Shown here piece by piece: positions 26,189 to 35,880 of a stretch of DNA of 64,000 nt. The DNA comes from Immundisolibacterales bacterium (GTDB lineage Bacteria; Pseudomonadota; Gammaproteobacteria; HK1). The notes under the pieces were generated by a model, which had not been told where the DNA came from, searched no databases, and saw only the letters and a list, made by a program, of their open reading frames with translations. Location: assembly GCA_026712715.1 (NCBI GenBank), contig JAPOPW010000074.1:121879-185878 (forward strand). Reading direction: 5' to 3'. Within the stretch, counting starts at the first letter, position 1; each line of letters begins with the position of its first letter. The position numbers and the translations under genes were made by a program.

Positions 26189-27655
26189 TCATGGCATGTA
26201 CTGCGGCGCCTCCCCGGGGGCGGGGGTGTAGCCGAGGCTGCCCTGGGCGACGATCGCTTCCTGTCCGCCGCCCCGCTCGATGCGCTCCAACTGGTCGTCC
26301 TTCGCCTTCGCGTCGGTCGCCTCGGGGTCGAGGACCTCGCGGAGCGCGGCCTCGCAGTCCGCGACCAGATCCGCGTGCGCCGGGTCCCCCGCAAGATCGG
26401 AAAGCTCGAGCGGATCGCTCTCGAGGTCGAAGAGCTGAGGCGGATACCCGTCCTGCATGTAGCGCACGTACTTGTGCCCGTTGCGCCGGACCATGAAGAC
26501 GGCGGACCTCGCGCCGCCGGAATGCTGCTCGGAGAAGACGACGCGCTCCGGCCGCGCGCCCCCCGCGAGGTCGAAGAGCGACGTGCCGGGAAGGACGCGG
26601 TCCTCGTCCTTCGGTGCGGTGCCGGTCGCCTCGAGGATGGTGGGGAACACGTCGAGGAGCTGGGCCGGAGTATCGACGGCGTGCCCGCGCGGGACGCCTT
26701 CCCCGGCCAGGATCATGGGCACTCCCACCGACTCGTCGTACATGTTGCACTTGCTCATCATGCCCTTTTGGCCCATCGACTCGCCGTGGTCGGAGGTGTA
26801 GAGGATGCGGGTCTTCGCGGCGAGCCCGGTCTCCTCCAGCGCCGCGACCAGCTTCCCGATGTTGTCGTCGAGATAGCTCACCATGCCGTAGTAGGCGGCG
26901 ATGACCCGGCGCAGGGTCGTTTCGTCGAACTCGCCCTCGATGTCGAAGAACGCCCGGTAGTCCTCGAGCCCGGGGTGCCGCGGGCGCTCGTCCTGGCCGT
27001 AGGCCACCGGCAGGTCGATGTCCTCGAGCGGGTAGAGAGAGTAGAACGCCTCGGGAGCGAGCCACGGCGGATGCGGACACACCAGCGACACGAAGAGCGC
27101 CCACGGGGCGTCCTCGCGAGTGGCCTCCTCGCGGATCCAGCGCACGCTGCGCTCGGTGATGTCCCGGTCGTAGTCCGTGTAGGTCGAGTCACCGCCCCCC
27201 GCCTTGTGCACGAGATCCGCGAACTTGCGCGAAACTGGCATCGGGTCGCGGCAGATGGTGAACAGCATGCCGACGCCGTCCATGATGTGCATGGGCACGA
27301 GCTCGGGGTCGAAGCCGTTCGGGTCGCCGGCGTCCCGGTAGTGGAGCTTGCCGATCGAGGCGGCCCGCCGCCCCTGGTCCATCAGCCGGTGCCCCCAGGA
27401 AGGCTCCTCGCCGAAGTAGGGCTTGCAGTTGTCCCACTTCTCGATGTCGAAGACGTGCCGCCCGGTCGCGAGGCTCGCGCGCGAAGGGACGCAGATGGGG
27501 CCGTTGCAGTAGGAGTTGCGGAAGAGCGTGCCCCGCTCGGCGAGCGCGTCGAGATGAGGCGTCTTGACGACCGGGTGGCCCATGCACCCGAGGGCGCGGC
27601 GGGTGTGCTGGTCGGAGAAGATGAAAAGCAGGTTCTGGGGCTCGGCGGCGCTCAT
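26189..27655 (-). CDS. Type I sulfatase (arylsulfatase/choline-sulfatase-like)
   Basis: A 488-residue formylglycine-dependent sulfatase that would release sulfate from an organic ester. LLFIFSDQHTRRALGCMGHP gives the first calcium ligands (Asp15 region); the maturation signature CVPSRASLATG begins at Cys55, the residue turned into formylglycine; YTSDHGESMGQKG near 270 holds the other metal ligands. There is no signal peptide, so it is probably cytoplasmic and works on an imported sulfate ester. No anSME gene is nearby; maturation of a CxPSR site could use either known system. The sugar-type importer at 27937 is divergent and may supply the substrate. Confidence 0.92.
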   Translation of the reverse strand: MSAAEPQNLLFIFSDQHTRRALGCMGHPVVKTPHLDALAERGTLFRNSYCNGPICVPSRASLATGRHVFDIEKWDNCKPYFGEEPSWGHRLMDQGRRAASIGKLHYRDAGDPNGFDPELVPMHIMDGVGMLFTICRDPMPVSRKFADLVHKAGGGDSTYTDYDRDITERSVRWIREEATREDAPWALFVSLVCPHPPWLAPEAFYSLYPLEDIDLPVAYGQDERPRHPGLEDYRAFFDIEGEFDETTLRRVIAAYYGMVSYLDDNIGKLVAALEETGLAAKTRILYTSDHGESMGQKGMMSKCNMYDESVGVPMILAGEGVPRGHAVDTPAQLLDVFPTILEATGTAPKDEDRVLPGTSLFDLAGGARPERVVFSEQHSGGARSAVFMVRRNGHKYVRYMQDGYPPQLFDLESDPLELSDLAGDPAHADLVADCEAALREVLDPEATDAKAKDDQLERIERGGGQEAIVAQGSLGYTPAPGEAPQYMP

Positions 27656-27936
27656 GCAGGTCTCCCGTGGGGTCCGGACGCGTAAACGCCCGATCGTACA
27701 GCCCCCCGGGCTTCCTGCAAGCCACCACGGGCCGGGTTGGTGTCCCGCCTGCGTTTGGTGCCTCGGCCGGAAGGCGGGGAGACGGGGACGGACGGGAGGC
27801 GGGGGCGGCCGGTCGGTGCGCCTTGTGGGGAAGAAATCGGTCTGCTAGCGTTCGCGCCTCTCTCGCTCGCAGAACGAAGACGGATCGCGTTCGGCTCCGA
27901 GCGGAAATCGTTTCAGACAAATCCAGGGAGAATCAG

Positions 27937-29382
27937 ATGAGTGCACTCCGGACTCTCACCGCGGCCGCGGCGGCAGCGGCCACGGTACTCGCCGCGGCCC
28001 CCGCCCGGGCCGAGGTCGACTGGCGTCAGTTCGAGGGGACGACCCTCAACGCGGCGTACTTCACCGCCAACTACATCGACGCCTGGTTCCGCCCGATGGC
28101 GAAGCGCTTCGAGGAAGAGACCGGGATCAAGGTTCAGATGCAGGTGCTCCAGGCGGGCCAGATCCGGAAGAAGCAGGACATCATGCTGGCCGGCAAGGAT
28201 CCACAGCTCGACGTCGTCATGCTGCAGATGGACAACCGGGGCGGGAAGCTGACCGCAGCCGGGCACCTCGAGGACCTGCAGCCGTATCTCGACGACCCGA
28301 CCCTCACCCCGGCCGGCTACGACTACCCGGGCGACTGGCTCGGCGGATGCCTCAACACCGCCAAGGTCATCACCGGCCAGCCCCTCAACAACATCGTGTG
28401 GTCCGCGCAGGCCCAGCTCCTGCACATCCGCAAGGACCTCTTCGAGAAGCACAACGTCAAGGTCCCGACGACCCTGGCCGAGCTCGAGGACGCGGCGAAG
28501 AAGCTCACCATCGACGAGGACGGCGACGGCAAGCCCGAGGTCTACGGATTCCTCTCGCGCGGCCACGGGCGGCTGACCACCGCGAGCTTCGCGACCTACC
28601 TCTTCAACCACGGCGGGTCGTGGTTCAAGCGGCTCCAGGACGGGACCAAGGTCTCGAACCTCGATTCCAAGGAGTCCATTGACGCTTTCGAATACTACGG
28701 GCGGCTCATCCGCGACTACGCGCCAGAGTCCGCGCTCAGCACCAAGCCGCCCCAAAACGCTGCCCTCTACGCGGCCGGCAAGGCGGCCATGCTGTCCGCC
28801 CTCAACTACTGGCACGGTCTCGCGGACAACCCGAAGAAGTCGCGCATCGCGGGCAAGAGCACCACGATCCTCGTACCCGCGGGCCCCGGGGGAAGCTATC
28901 CCAACGTGCCGACCACGTCGCTGGCAATCTCCAAGTACTCGGAAAACAAGAAGGCGGCGTGGCTCTACATCGCGTGGATGACCCAGCAGCACATCATGCT
29001 CGAAGGGCAGACGGCGGCCGTTCCCATGTGCCGGCGGACGGCATGGGAGGATCCCGCCTACGAGTCGCCGACCCCGGCGTGGGGCGAGTCGGCGAAGATC
29101 GCGGCCGATTTCGGCATCGCCATCGCCAAGCCGCAGGCCATCGCGATCGGGCAGATGCGCGACGCGGCGGGCGAGATAGTCAACGTCGCCATCCGCGACG
29201 GAAGCCGCGCGGCCATCGAGGCCGAGGCGAAGAAGCAGGCCGCGTTCATGACCGAGCTCGTCGCCGAGACCGAGGGGGGGATGGACTTCGCCGGTGTCAT
29301 TCCCGAGTTCGCGAAGAAGCTCGACGCGGAGATGCAGAGTGCACCGATTCGGGCCGAAGGGCTGGACAAGCTCGGCATGTGA
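27937..29382 (+). CDS. Family 1 ABC transporter substrate-binding protein (sugar type)
   Basis: A 481-residue periplasmic binding protein of the maltose/glycerol-3-phosphate class. It has a clear Sec signal (MSALRTLTAAAAAAATVLAA ending PARA), FEEETGIKVQMQVLQ, a central AMLSALNYWHG and a C-terminal helical lobe. An AGGGAG site lies 6 nt before the ATG. Ligand not identifiable; sugars, polyols and sulfated sugars are all carried by relatives. It heads an importer with permeases at 29473 and 30408. The divergent sulfatase and the downstream enolase-superfamily enzyme hint at a sulfated or oxidised sugar. Confidence 0.92.
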   Translation: MSALRTLTAAAAAAATVLAAAPARAEVDWRQFEGTTLNAAYFTANYIDAWFRPMAKRFEEETGIKVQMQVLQAGQIRKKQDIMLAGKDPQLDVVMLQMDNRGGKLTAAGHLEDLQPYLDDPTLTPAGYDYPGDWLGGCLNTAKVITGQPLNNIVWSAQAQLLHIRKDLFEKHNVKVPTTLAELEDAAKKLTIDEDGDGKPEVYGFLSRGHGRLTTASFATYLFNHGGSWFKRLQDGTKVSNLDSKESIDAFEYYGRLIRDYAPESALSTKPPQNAALYAAGKAAMLSALNYWHGLADNPKKSRIAGKSTTILVPAGPGGSYPNVPTTSLAISKYSENKKAAWLYIAWMTQQHIMLEGQTAAVPMCRRTAWEDPAYESPTPAWGESAKIAADFGIAIAKPQAIAIGQMRDAAGEIVNVAIRDGSRAAIEAEAKKQAAFMTELVAETEGGMDFAGVIPEFAKKLDAEMQSAPIRAEGLDKLGM

Positions 29383-29472
29383 CGACCCGTTTCGCGGGGC
29401 AGCGTGATGCGAAGCGGCGCGTGCGGCGCGGCGTGACCTGACGCGGCGGCGCGACCACACGGCAGGCCCAAG

Positions 29473-30420
29473 GTGGCGGTGACGCACAAGGCGCTGGCTC
29501 CCGGGCTCGACGACCGTCGGGCCCGGGAATCGCTCGGGTCGAGGCTCCTCGAGTGGCTCGACCTGCAGATGCCCATCGTCTTCAACATCCCGACCGTCGT
29601 CTTCCTCTTCGGGCTGGTGGCGGTGCCGATCTCCATCGTCTTCGCGACGAGCTTCACGGACTGGCAGCTCATCACCAAGCCGGACCCGGACTTCGTCGGC
29701 CTCGACAACTACGTCAAGCCCTGGAGCGACGAGCGGTGGCTCGGCGCGATCTGGCACACGTTCGCCTATGCGGTCGCATCGGTCGGCGGCCAGTTCGTCC
29801 TCGGGCTCGCGACCGCGATGCTGTTCAACCGGAGCTTCGCGGGCAAGGCGTTCTACCGCTCGGTGTGGATGATGCCGATGGTGGCGATGTCCGTCGCCAT
29901 CAGCCTCGTGTGGATCCTCTTCTTCGACAACGCCTTCGGAATCCTCAACTACGGCCTCGAAGGGCTCGGCCTTTCCGGCATCGAGTGGATCACGAGCCCC
30001 GAGTGGGCGCTCGTCTCGCTCATCATCGTCGGGATCTGGCACCACACGCCCTTCATGACCCTCATCCTGCTCGCCGGGCTCCAGTCCCTGCCCCAGGATC
30101 CCTTCGAGGCGGCGCGCATCGACGGCGCGTCGCGCTGGCAGATGCTCGTCCACATCACCCTGCCCCTCCTCAAGACCCACATCATGGTCGCGCTCATCCT
30201 GCGCTCGATCTTCGGGGTGAAGGAGTTCGACACCATCCTCGCCATCACCGAAGGCGGACCCCGCTACGCGAGCGAGACCATGAACCTCAACATCTACTTC
30301 AACGCCTTCGAGTACCAGTACATGGGCGAGGCGGCGGCAAAGGGAGTGTTCTTCTTCCTCTTCATCCTGTGCGTGCAGTCGATTCTGGTGAAGCTCCGGA
30401 AGCGCAAATGGTCCTACTGA
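29473..30420 (+). CDS. ABC sugar transporter permease (MalF/UgpA type)
   Basis: A 315-residue inner membrane permease with about six helices and the EAA loop LPQDPFEAARIDGASRWQML, which binds the ATPase. IPTVVFLFGLVAVPISIVFA is the first helix. The GTG at 29473 is the only sensible start. It overlaps the second permease by 13 nt (30408-30420), which signals tight coupling. Confidence 0.94.
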   Translation: MAVTHKALAPGLDDRRARESLGSRLLEWLDLQMPIVFNIPTVVFLFGLVAVPISIVFATSFTDWQLITKPDPDFVGLDNYVKPWSDERWLGAIWHTFAYAVASVGGQFVLGLATAMLFNRSFAGKAFYRSVWMMPMVAMSVAISLVWILFFDNAFGILNYGLEGLGLSGIEWITSPEWALVSLIIVGIWHHTPFMTLILLAGLQSLPQDPFEAARIDGASRWQMLVHITLPLLKTHIMVALILRSIFGVKEFDTILAITEGGPRYASETMNLNIYFNAFEYQYMGEAAAKGVFFFLFILCVQSILVKLRKRKWSY

Positions 30421-31253
30421 TCAAGCGGCTGCTGCCGCGGCGCACCTACGAGATCCTGGAGGCGATCGGCACCCAGCTCGTGATGATCGCGGTGGTGGCG
30501 CCGTTCTTCTTCATCTTCTTCTACATGTTCTGGAACTCGCTCAAGCCCGACTACCTGTTCTTCGAGCCGGGCACCTGGTTCTTCGAGCCCCTGTGGTCGA
30601 ACTACACCGACGTGTTCGAGTACAGCGACCTCATCCCGAACATCGTCAACAGCCTCATCATCTCGACGGCCGCGACCCTCATCGGCCTCTTCTGCGGCCT
30701 GCTCACCGCGTACACGGTCGCGCGCTACAACCTGCGCAAGCTCGCGATGGCGATCCTCGTGACCCGGATGATCCCCTACATCACCGCGCTCGTGCCGTTC
30801 TGGATCGTCTACAAGCACGTGGGCCTGCTCAACACCCACGCCGGAATCATTCTTTCCCACCTTGTGATCACCATCCCCTTCGGGGTGTGGATCATGATGG
30901 GGTTCATCGAGGACATCCCGAAGGACCTCGAGGAGGCGGCGTGGATCGACGGAGCGTCACGGACCCAGGCGTTCGTTCGCATCGTGCTTCCCTTGAGCAC
31001 CCCCGGGATGGTCGCGACCGCGATCCTCTGCTTCATCTTCTCCTGGAACAACTTCCAGCTCGCCCTGGTGCTCGGGGGGTTCGACGTGAGCACCGCACCG
31101 GTCTCGGTGTTCAAGTACGCCGACCCCGAGGCGGGCGGAAGCGGTCAGATGATGGCGGCGGCGACCCTCGTCACCCTGCCCGTCTTCTTCATCGTGCTGC
31201 TCATCCAGAAGCAGTTGACGGCCGGCCTCACCATCGGCGGCGTCAAGCAGTAG
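30408..31253 (+). CDS. ABC sugar transporter permease (MalG/UgpE type)
   Basis: A 281-residue permease partner with about six helices; the EAA loop is IPKDLEEAAWIDGASRTQAF. The ATG at 30408 lies inside the end of the preceding gene. The importer lacks its ATP-binding subunit: nothing like MalK/UgpC follows, and the only sugar-importer-unrelated ATPase nearby (17098) belongs to another class. Such transporters often share a common ATPase encoded elsewhere. Confidence 0.94.
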   Translation: MVLLIKRLLPRRTYEILEAIGTQLVMIAVVAPFFFIFFYMFWNSLKPDYLFFEPGTWFFEPLWSNYTDVFEYSDLIPNIVNSLIISTAATLIGLFCGLLTAYTVARYNLRKLAMAILVTRMIPYITALVPFWIVYKHVGLLNTHAGIILSHLVITIPFGVWIMMGFIEDIPKDLEEAAWIDGASRTQAFVRIVLPLSTPGMVATAILCFIFSWNNFQLALVLGGFDVSTAPVSVFKYADPEAGGSGQMMAAATLVTLPVFFIVLLIQKQLTAGLTIGGVKQ

Positions 31254-31459
31254 GCGAAACCGCCGGGACGGGCGGCCCCCCGGGTCGGTGCCGCAGGTTC
31301 CGCGCCGGGCCGGCACGGATGCCCCTTCGCGTCGCGCGGTCCGCCCGCGCCGACGCCAGCTTCGAGACCGGTCTTGTCGACCCCGAGCCGGCCGGCTCTC
31401 GAGGGGGACCGCTCCACTCGCACCGACCCGCGGCCGGCCGGCGCGCGCGGGTGCTCGCG

Positions 31460-32641
31460 CTACTCGAGGACTCGCGTCTCGATCGCGTGGGCGTTCACGT
31501 AGTCCCAGTCGTAGGTCACACCGAGTCCGGGACCCGTCGGGACCGGGACGCATCCGTCCGCTTCCACCGCGTCGAGCTCGTCCGAATAGCCGCAGGCGTA
31601 GACCGGGAGCGACCACGCGTTGCCCATCCGCGGGTGCACCAGGTTGATCTCGTAGAAATTGCTGGACCGCAGGGCCGCCATGAGCTGGCGCATGGCGGGG
31701 CCGAGCGCGTGAACCTCGACGTCGAGCCCGAGCGCCTCGGCGGCGAGGGCCGCCTTGTAGCTGCCCGTGAGGCCCCCGTCGTAGTCGGGGTCCACCCGGG
31801 CGAAGTCGGATGCGCCGGCGACGAGGATGTCCGTCGTGGTCTCGGGGTTGCGCACGTGCTCGGTGATGAGGATGGGGGTGCGCACGTGCTCCTTGAGCTT
31901 GCGGTGGCCGTGAATCGAGGTGCCGCCCTCCGCGTACGGATCCTCGTACCAGAAGAGCTCGTGCTCGTCGCAGACCCGCCCGACCCGGATCGCGGCGGCG
32001 AGGGAGTCGAGGTGGCAGGCGGCGTCGTACATCACCTCCATCCGGCCCCCGACCCGCTCCCCCACCGCGCGGATCATGGCGCCCTCCTCCCGCGGGTCGC
32101 CCGCGTTCCAGCCGTGCATCTTGTAGGCCGGGTAGCCCATCTCCAGGCACTGCTCCGCGAAGTCGGCGTAGGCCTCCGGGCTCGAGAGGCCGCCCTCGAG
32201 CCGGTCGCCGCCCAGGGTGCTCGCGTAGGCGGGAAGGCGCTCGCGCCAGCCGCCCAGCATCGTCGCGACGGACACCCCCTGGTGCTTGCCGGCGAGGTCC
32301 CACAGGGCCACGTCGAGGGGGCCGATGCCAAGCTCGCCGATGTGCACGGTGAGGCGTCGCATCGACCAGTAGTGGCGCTCGCGCTCGAGGGCCGAGGCGC
32401 CCAGCAGCCGGTAGCCAAGCGCTTCGCAGGCGGCCATCGCGACCCGCGCCCGTCCCCGGGGCGGGATGTACTCGCCGCTCACCCCTTCGTCGGTGAGGAT
32501 GCGGACCGCGAACCGCACCTGGGGCTCCCCGGGACCGGGGGCGTAGCGGACGCCGAGGCCGCCCCGGTCCGTGCCGACGCCGGGGACGACGATCTCGAAG
32601 GCGGTCAGTTCGATGCGGTCGATGGTCGGCGAGCCGTGCAT
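31460..32641 (-). CDS. Mandelate racemase/muconate lactonizing enzyme-family protein (enolase superfamily)
   Basis: A 393-residue enolase-superfamily enzyme. Metal ligands are Asp206 (MYDAACH), Glu233 (FWYEDPY) and Glu261 (LITEHVR); K174-M-H176 is on the second barrel strand and His311 in VEVHALGP lies opposite. The K-x-H form differs from the K-x-R of the other superfamily member at 9437, so the two probably act on different substrates. Sugar-acid dehydration is likely by family. Convergent with the importer at 27937-31253, which may bring in its substrate. ATG 32641 gives a short normal leader. Confidence 0.9.
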   Translation of the reverse strand: MHGSPTIDRIELTAFEIVVPGVGTDRGGLGVRYAPGPGEPQVRFAVRILTDEGVSGEYIPPRGRARVAMAACEALGYRLLGASALERERHYWSMRRLTVHIGELGIGPLDVALWDLAGKHQGVSVATMLGGWRERLPAYASTLGGDRLEGGLSSPEAYADFAEQCLEMGYPAYKMHGWNAGDPREEGAMIRAVGERVGGRMEVMYDAACHLDSLAAAIRVGRVCDEHELFWYEDPYAEGGTSIHGHRKLKEHVRTPILITEHVRNPETTTDILVAGASDFARVDPDYDGGLTGSYKAALAAEALGLDVEVHALGPAMRQLMAALRSSNFYEINLVHPRMGNAWSLPVYACGYSDELDAVEADGCVPVPTGPGLGVTYDWDYVNAHAIETRVLE

Positions 32642-32799
32642 GGCATGGTTACCCTCGTGAGACGGACGGGAGGGCGCCGCAACCGCGGTCTCCCCGGTCA
32701 GGTACCTGGAAGTCGGACCGCCGGGGACGCGGATTCGGAGCGGGTGGGCGGGTCGGTGGCCGCCGCGCGCCCGGTGTGCATGAAACGGTCCCGGACGGC

Positions 32800-33222
32800 C
32801 TACTCTTGCGGCAGCTCGAAGTTGATCATCCAGCCGATGCCGAAGCGGTCGGTCCAGTTCCCGAAGTAGGCGCCCCAGAAGGTTTCGTGCATCGCCATCT
32901 TCACCGTCCCGCCGGCCGCGAGCCCGGCGAAGACCGCGTCGCAATGCTCGCGGCTCTCCCCGGCGATCGAGATGGAGAAGTTGGTGCCGGCCACGGGGGG
33001 CGGACCGAAGGCGGAAGTGCTGTCGCTGCCCATCAGCCCCCCCGACCCGATGGGCAGCGAGACGTGCATGATCCGATCCTTCTCCGTGTCCGGCACGTTC
33101 ATGTCGGCCGGCCCTTCGCCGAAGGTCTGAATGACCGAGAACTCGCCACCGAATACCGAGCGATAGAACTCGAACGCCTCCCGGCAGTTCCCGTCGAAGA
33201 AGAGATAGGTATTGAGCGACAT
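32800..33222 (-). CDS. VOC-superfamily protein (PhnB-like glyoxalase fold)
   Basis: A 140-residue single-domain member of the vicinal-oxygen-chelate superfamily, PhnB-like group. MSLNTYLFFDGNCREAFEFY then RSVFGGEF opens the fold, and the C-terminal WGAYFGNWTDRFGIGWMINF is the typical end strand. Function of this group is mostly unknown; a few resemble demethylubiquinone methyltransferase only by an old name. It lies between the enolase-superfamily gene and ampG on the same strand, with no evident link. Confidence 0.9.
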   Translation of the reverse strand: MSLNTYLFFDGNCREAFEFYRSVFGGEFSVIQTFGEGPADMNVPDTEKDRIMHVSLPIGSGGLMGSDSTSAFGPPPVAGTNFSISIAGESREHCDAVFAGLAAGGTVKMAMHETFWGAYFGNWTDRFGIGWMINFELPQE

Positions 33223-33506
33223 CGTCGTGGTTCCCCGATGGTTCCGTGTCCCGCATTCACGCCCGGATTATATCTCCGGCCGGGATTGGAGCCGCCGGCC
33301 GCGGGGCGCCCGTGCGAGCGCGGATTCTCGGCCGGTCCGGACCGCATGGAAGACCCCGCCATGCGCAGGACGAGTGCCGCCTGGATTGGCGGATGACCCG
33401 CACGGCATCCGGAACGCGGGCGCGGAGGTCGCGCCACGAGGGAGCCCCGGCGGGTCCGATCCGGATCGGAGACCTGGCCGCGTCCGCGCGGAGACGAACG
33501 CGGACC

Positions 33507-34925
33507 TCAGGCGGCTCCTTCCGGTGCGGCTTCGGACTCCTTGCCGAAGAGACGCACCCGCGCCCCGGCCAGCATGTCGCGGAGCTTCGCGCGGATCGCC
33601 CACAGGCACACGAGCGACGGGACCACCATCACGGTCGTGATCATGAAGAACGTCCCCCAGTCGCCCTCGAGCCAGTCGACGAGCTCGCCGGAGGAAGCGG
33701 CGAAGAGGGTCCTGCCCGCGGTGCCGATCGAGGCGAGCAGGGCGTACTGGGTGGCGGTGTAGGTCCGGTCCACGAGCATCGAGATGAAGGCGACGAAGGT
33801 CACGGTCGCGAACGAGCTGGTGAGGTCGTCCATCACGACCGCGGCCGCGAACATCAGCTCCGACTTCCCGGTCCAGGCGAGGAGCGCGAAGAGGAGGTTG
33901 GTGAGGGCCATCGCGATTCCGGAGACGAACATGGCCCGCACCAGGCCGATCCGGATCGCGAAGAGCCCCCCGAGCACGGTGAACGTCACCGTGGTGACCC
34001 AGCCGAGCCCCTTGGAATAGAGGGCGATGTCGGACTTCGAGAACCCGATCTCCTTGTAGAAGACGAGCGACATCCGTCCGAGGAACGCTTCGCCGATCTT
34101 GAACAGGAAGATGAACCCGAGCACCGCGGCGGCGATCGCGAAGCCGTTCTGCCGGAAGAAGCTCAGCAGCGGGCCGACCACGGTGGCGCCAAGCCAGGTG
34201 GCGGTCCTCCCGACCACGCCGTGGACCGCGAGGTGGGACGCGATCCGCTCCTCGTCCGCGGCCTGGGCGGCAATGCGCTCCGCCGCGGTCGACTCGCGCA
34301 CGAACGCGAGGCCGATATTGCAGAGGATCACGACCACCCCGAGCACGAGGAAGGTGGCCTGCCAATAGTCCTCGACCCCCGCATTCTGGAAGCCCTGGGC
34401 CGTTTCCAGCGCCACGATCCCTCCCAGCTTGTACCCGGTCCACCAGCCGACCACCGCGACGGCCGCCCCCGCCGCCATCGCCTCGCCCTCCGTCCGGCCG
34501 ATCTGCTCGATCCGGAGCGCGTCGATGGTGATGTCCTGCGTCGCGGACGCGATCGCGATCACGAGCCCGATGGCGATGACGCCGGCGAGGTCCGCGGTCG
34601 GCTCCACGAGGCTCCAGAGGACGAGACACACGAGGATCAGGGCCTGCAGGGTGACGATCCACGCGCGCCGGTGCCCGATCCGGTCGGTCATCCACGGAAT
34701 CCGGATCCGGTCGATGAGGGGGGCCCAGAGGAAGTTGATGGCGTAGACGCCGAAGATGAGCCCCGCCCAGCCGATGGTGCTGCGACTCAGGCCATCCTCC
34801 TTGAGCCAGAGGCTGAGGCTGCTTCCGATCAGCACCCACGGAAAGCCGCTGATGATCCCGAGGAGCAGGATGCGGGCCATGCGCCGCTCGAAATAGACGG
34901 CGAGCGATTCCCCAATCCCCTGCAT
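33507..34925 (-). CDS. ampG: AmpG-like muropeptide permease (MFS)
   Basis: A 472-residue inner membrane transporter of the AmpG branch of the major facilitator family, which imports GlcNAc-anhydroMurNAc peptides for peptidoglycan recycling. Twelve or more hydrophobic segments are visible. The N-terminal ILLLGIISGFPWVLIGSSLS then LWLKEDG, and ASATQDITIDALRIE near residue 140, are AmpG hallmarks, as is VFYKEIGFSKSDIALYSK. Length fits AmpG (about 420-490). No ampD or nagZ nearby. An acetyl-CoA-transporter relative is a less likely reading. Confidence 0.88.
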   Translation of the reverse strand: MQGIGESLAVYFERRMARILLLGIISGFPWVLIGSSLSLWLKEDGLSRSTIGWAGLIFGVYAINFLWAPLIDRIRIPWMTDRIGHRRAWIVTLQALILVCLVLWSLVEPTADLAGVIAIGLVIAIASATQDITIDALRIEQIGRTEGEAMAAGAAVAVVGWWTGYKLGGIVALETAQGFQNAGVEDYWQATFLVLGVVVILCNIGLAFVRESTAAERIAAQAADEERIASHLAVHGVVGRTATWLGATVVGPLLSFFRQNGFAIAAAVLGFIFLFKIGEAFLGRMSLVFYKEIGFSKSDIALYSKGLGWVTTVTFTVLGGLFAIRIGLVRAMFVSGIAMALTNLLFALLAWTGKSELMFAAAVVMDDLTSSFATVTFVAFISMLVDRTYTATQYALLASIGTAGRTLFAASSGELVDWLEGDWGTFFMITTVMVVPSLVCLWAIRAKLRDMLAGARVRLFGKESEAAPEGAA

Positions 34926-34980
34926 TGCGTGCTACTGACCTTCGTTCCGCGTTTCGGGTCTTCCCGCGCCGGCCGCCCGC

Positions 34981-35802
34981 TCAGACCGCCGTCCAGCCGC
35001 CGTCGATCATGAGGGCCGAGCCGGTCACCAGAGCGGATGCGTCGGAGGCGAGATAGACCACCGCGCCCATCACGTCCTCCACCCGGCCGATCTTGCCCGA
35101 CGCAATTCGGCTGGTGACGAAATCATGGAACGATGATTCCTGGAGCATGGCATGGCTGAGCGGCGTCTCGATGAAGGTGGGGCAGATCGTGTTGACCCGG
35201 ATGCCGTGCTCGGCAAGCTCCCACGCCATTGCCTTGGTGGCCCCTTCGAGCGCGTGCTTGGTCGCGCAGTACACGGTGCGCTTCGGTCCGCCGACATGGC
35301 CCATCTGCGAAGAGACGTTGACGATGGACCCCGGCCGGCGGGCCTCGACGAGGCCCTCGGCGACCGCCTTCGCGACGAACAGGGCGGCCCGCACGTTCAG
35401 GTCCGAGACGGCCTGGTAGTCCTCTTCCGTCACGTCCAGGAAGTGGGCGGGACGGTTCGTGCCGGCGTTGTTCACCAGCACCTGGAAGGGGCCGCGCGCC
35501 GCGATCTCGATCCGCGCACGATCGGTGTCGGTCACGTCGAGGGCGAATGCGCTCGCCCGTTCGCCCCGAGCCCGGATGGCATCGGCGACCGCCTCCACCT
35601 CCCCGGCGCTCCGGGCGGCGAGGCTCACCTCCGCGCCCGCCTCGGCAAGCGCCGCGGCCATGGCGAGTCCGAGCCCGCGCCCCGCCCCCGTAACCAGCGC
35701 GCGCCGTCCGTCGAGGCGGAAGCTCGGAGTCTTCGGAAGGGCGACGGGCGGCTTCGCGGGCGCGGAGCCCGGAATCGTCGGCACGCTTGGCTCGGGAGGC
35801 AT
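34981..35802 (-). CDS. Short-chain dehydrogenase/reductase (SDR)
   Basis: A 273-residue classical SDR. TGAGRGLG is at residues 38-45, NNAGTN near 120, the catalytic Ser in NVSSQMGH and Tyr-x3-Lys in YCATKH. A 30-residue proline-rich leader precedes the Rossmann motif, longer than usual; a later start would shorten it. It ends GSALMIDGGWTAV as many gluconate/3-ketoacyl reductases do. Substrate unknown. It lies between ampG and ccdA on the same strand. Confidence 0.9.
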   Translation of the reverse strand: MPPEPSVPTIPGSAPAKPPVALPKTPSFRLDGRRALVTGAGRGLGLAMAAALAEAGAEVSLAARSAGEVEAVADAIRARGERASAFALDVTDTDRARIEIAARGPFQVLVNNAGTNRPAHFLDVTEEDYQAVSDLNVRAALFVAKAVAEGLVEARRPGSIVNVSSQMGHVGGPKRTVYCATKHALEGATKAMAWELAEHGIRVNTICPTFIETPLSHAMLQESSFHDFVTSRIASGKIGRVEDVMGAVVYLASDASALVTGSALMIDGGWTAV

Positions 35803-35880
35803 GAATTCGCTCTCTGCAAGTTGTTGAAGGGAATCGAATGAGGGGGTGCGCCGGCCCGCCCGAATCGCCGTACGCCGCTA

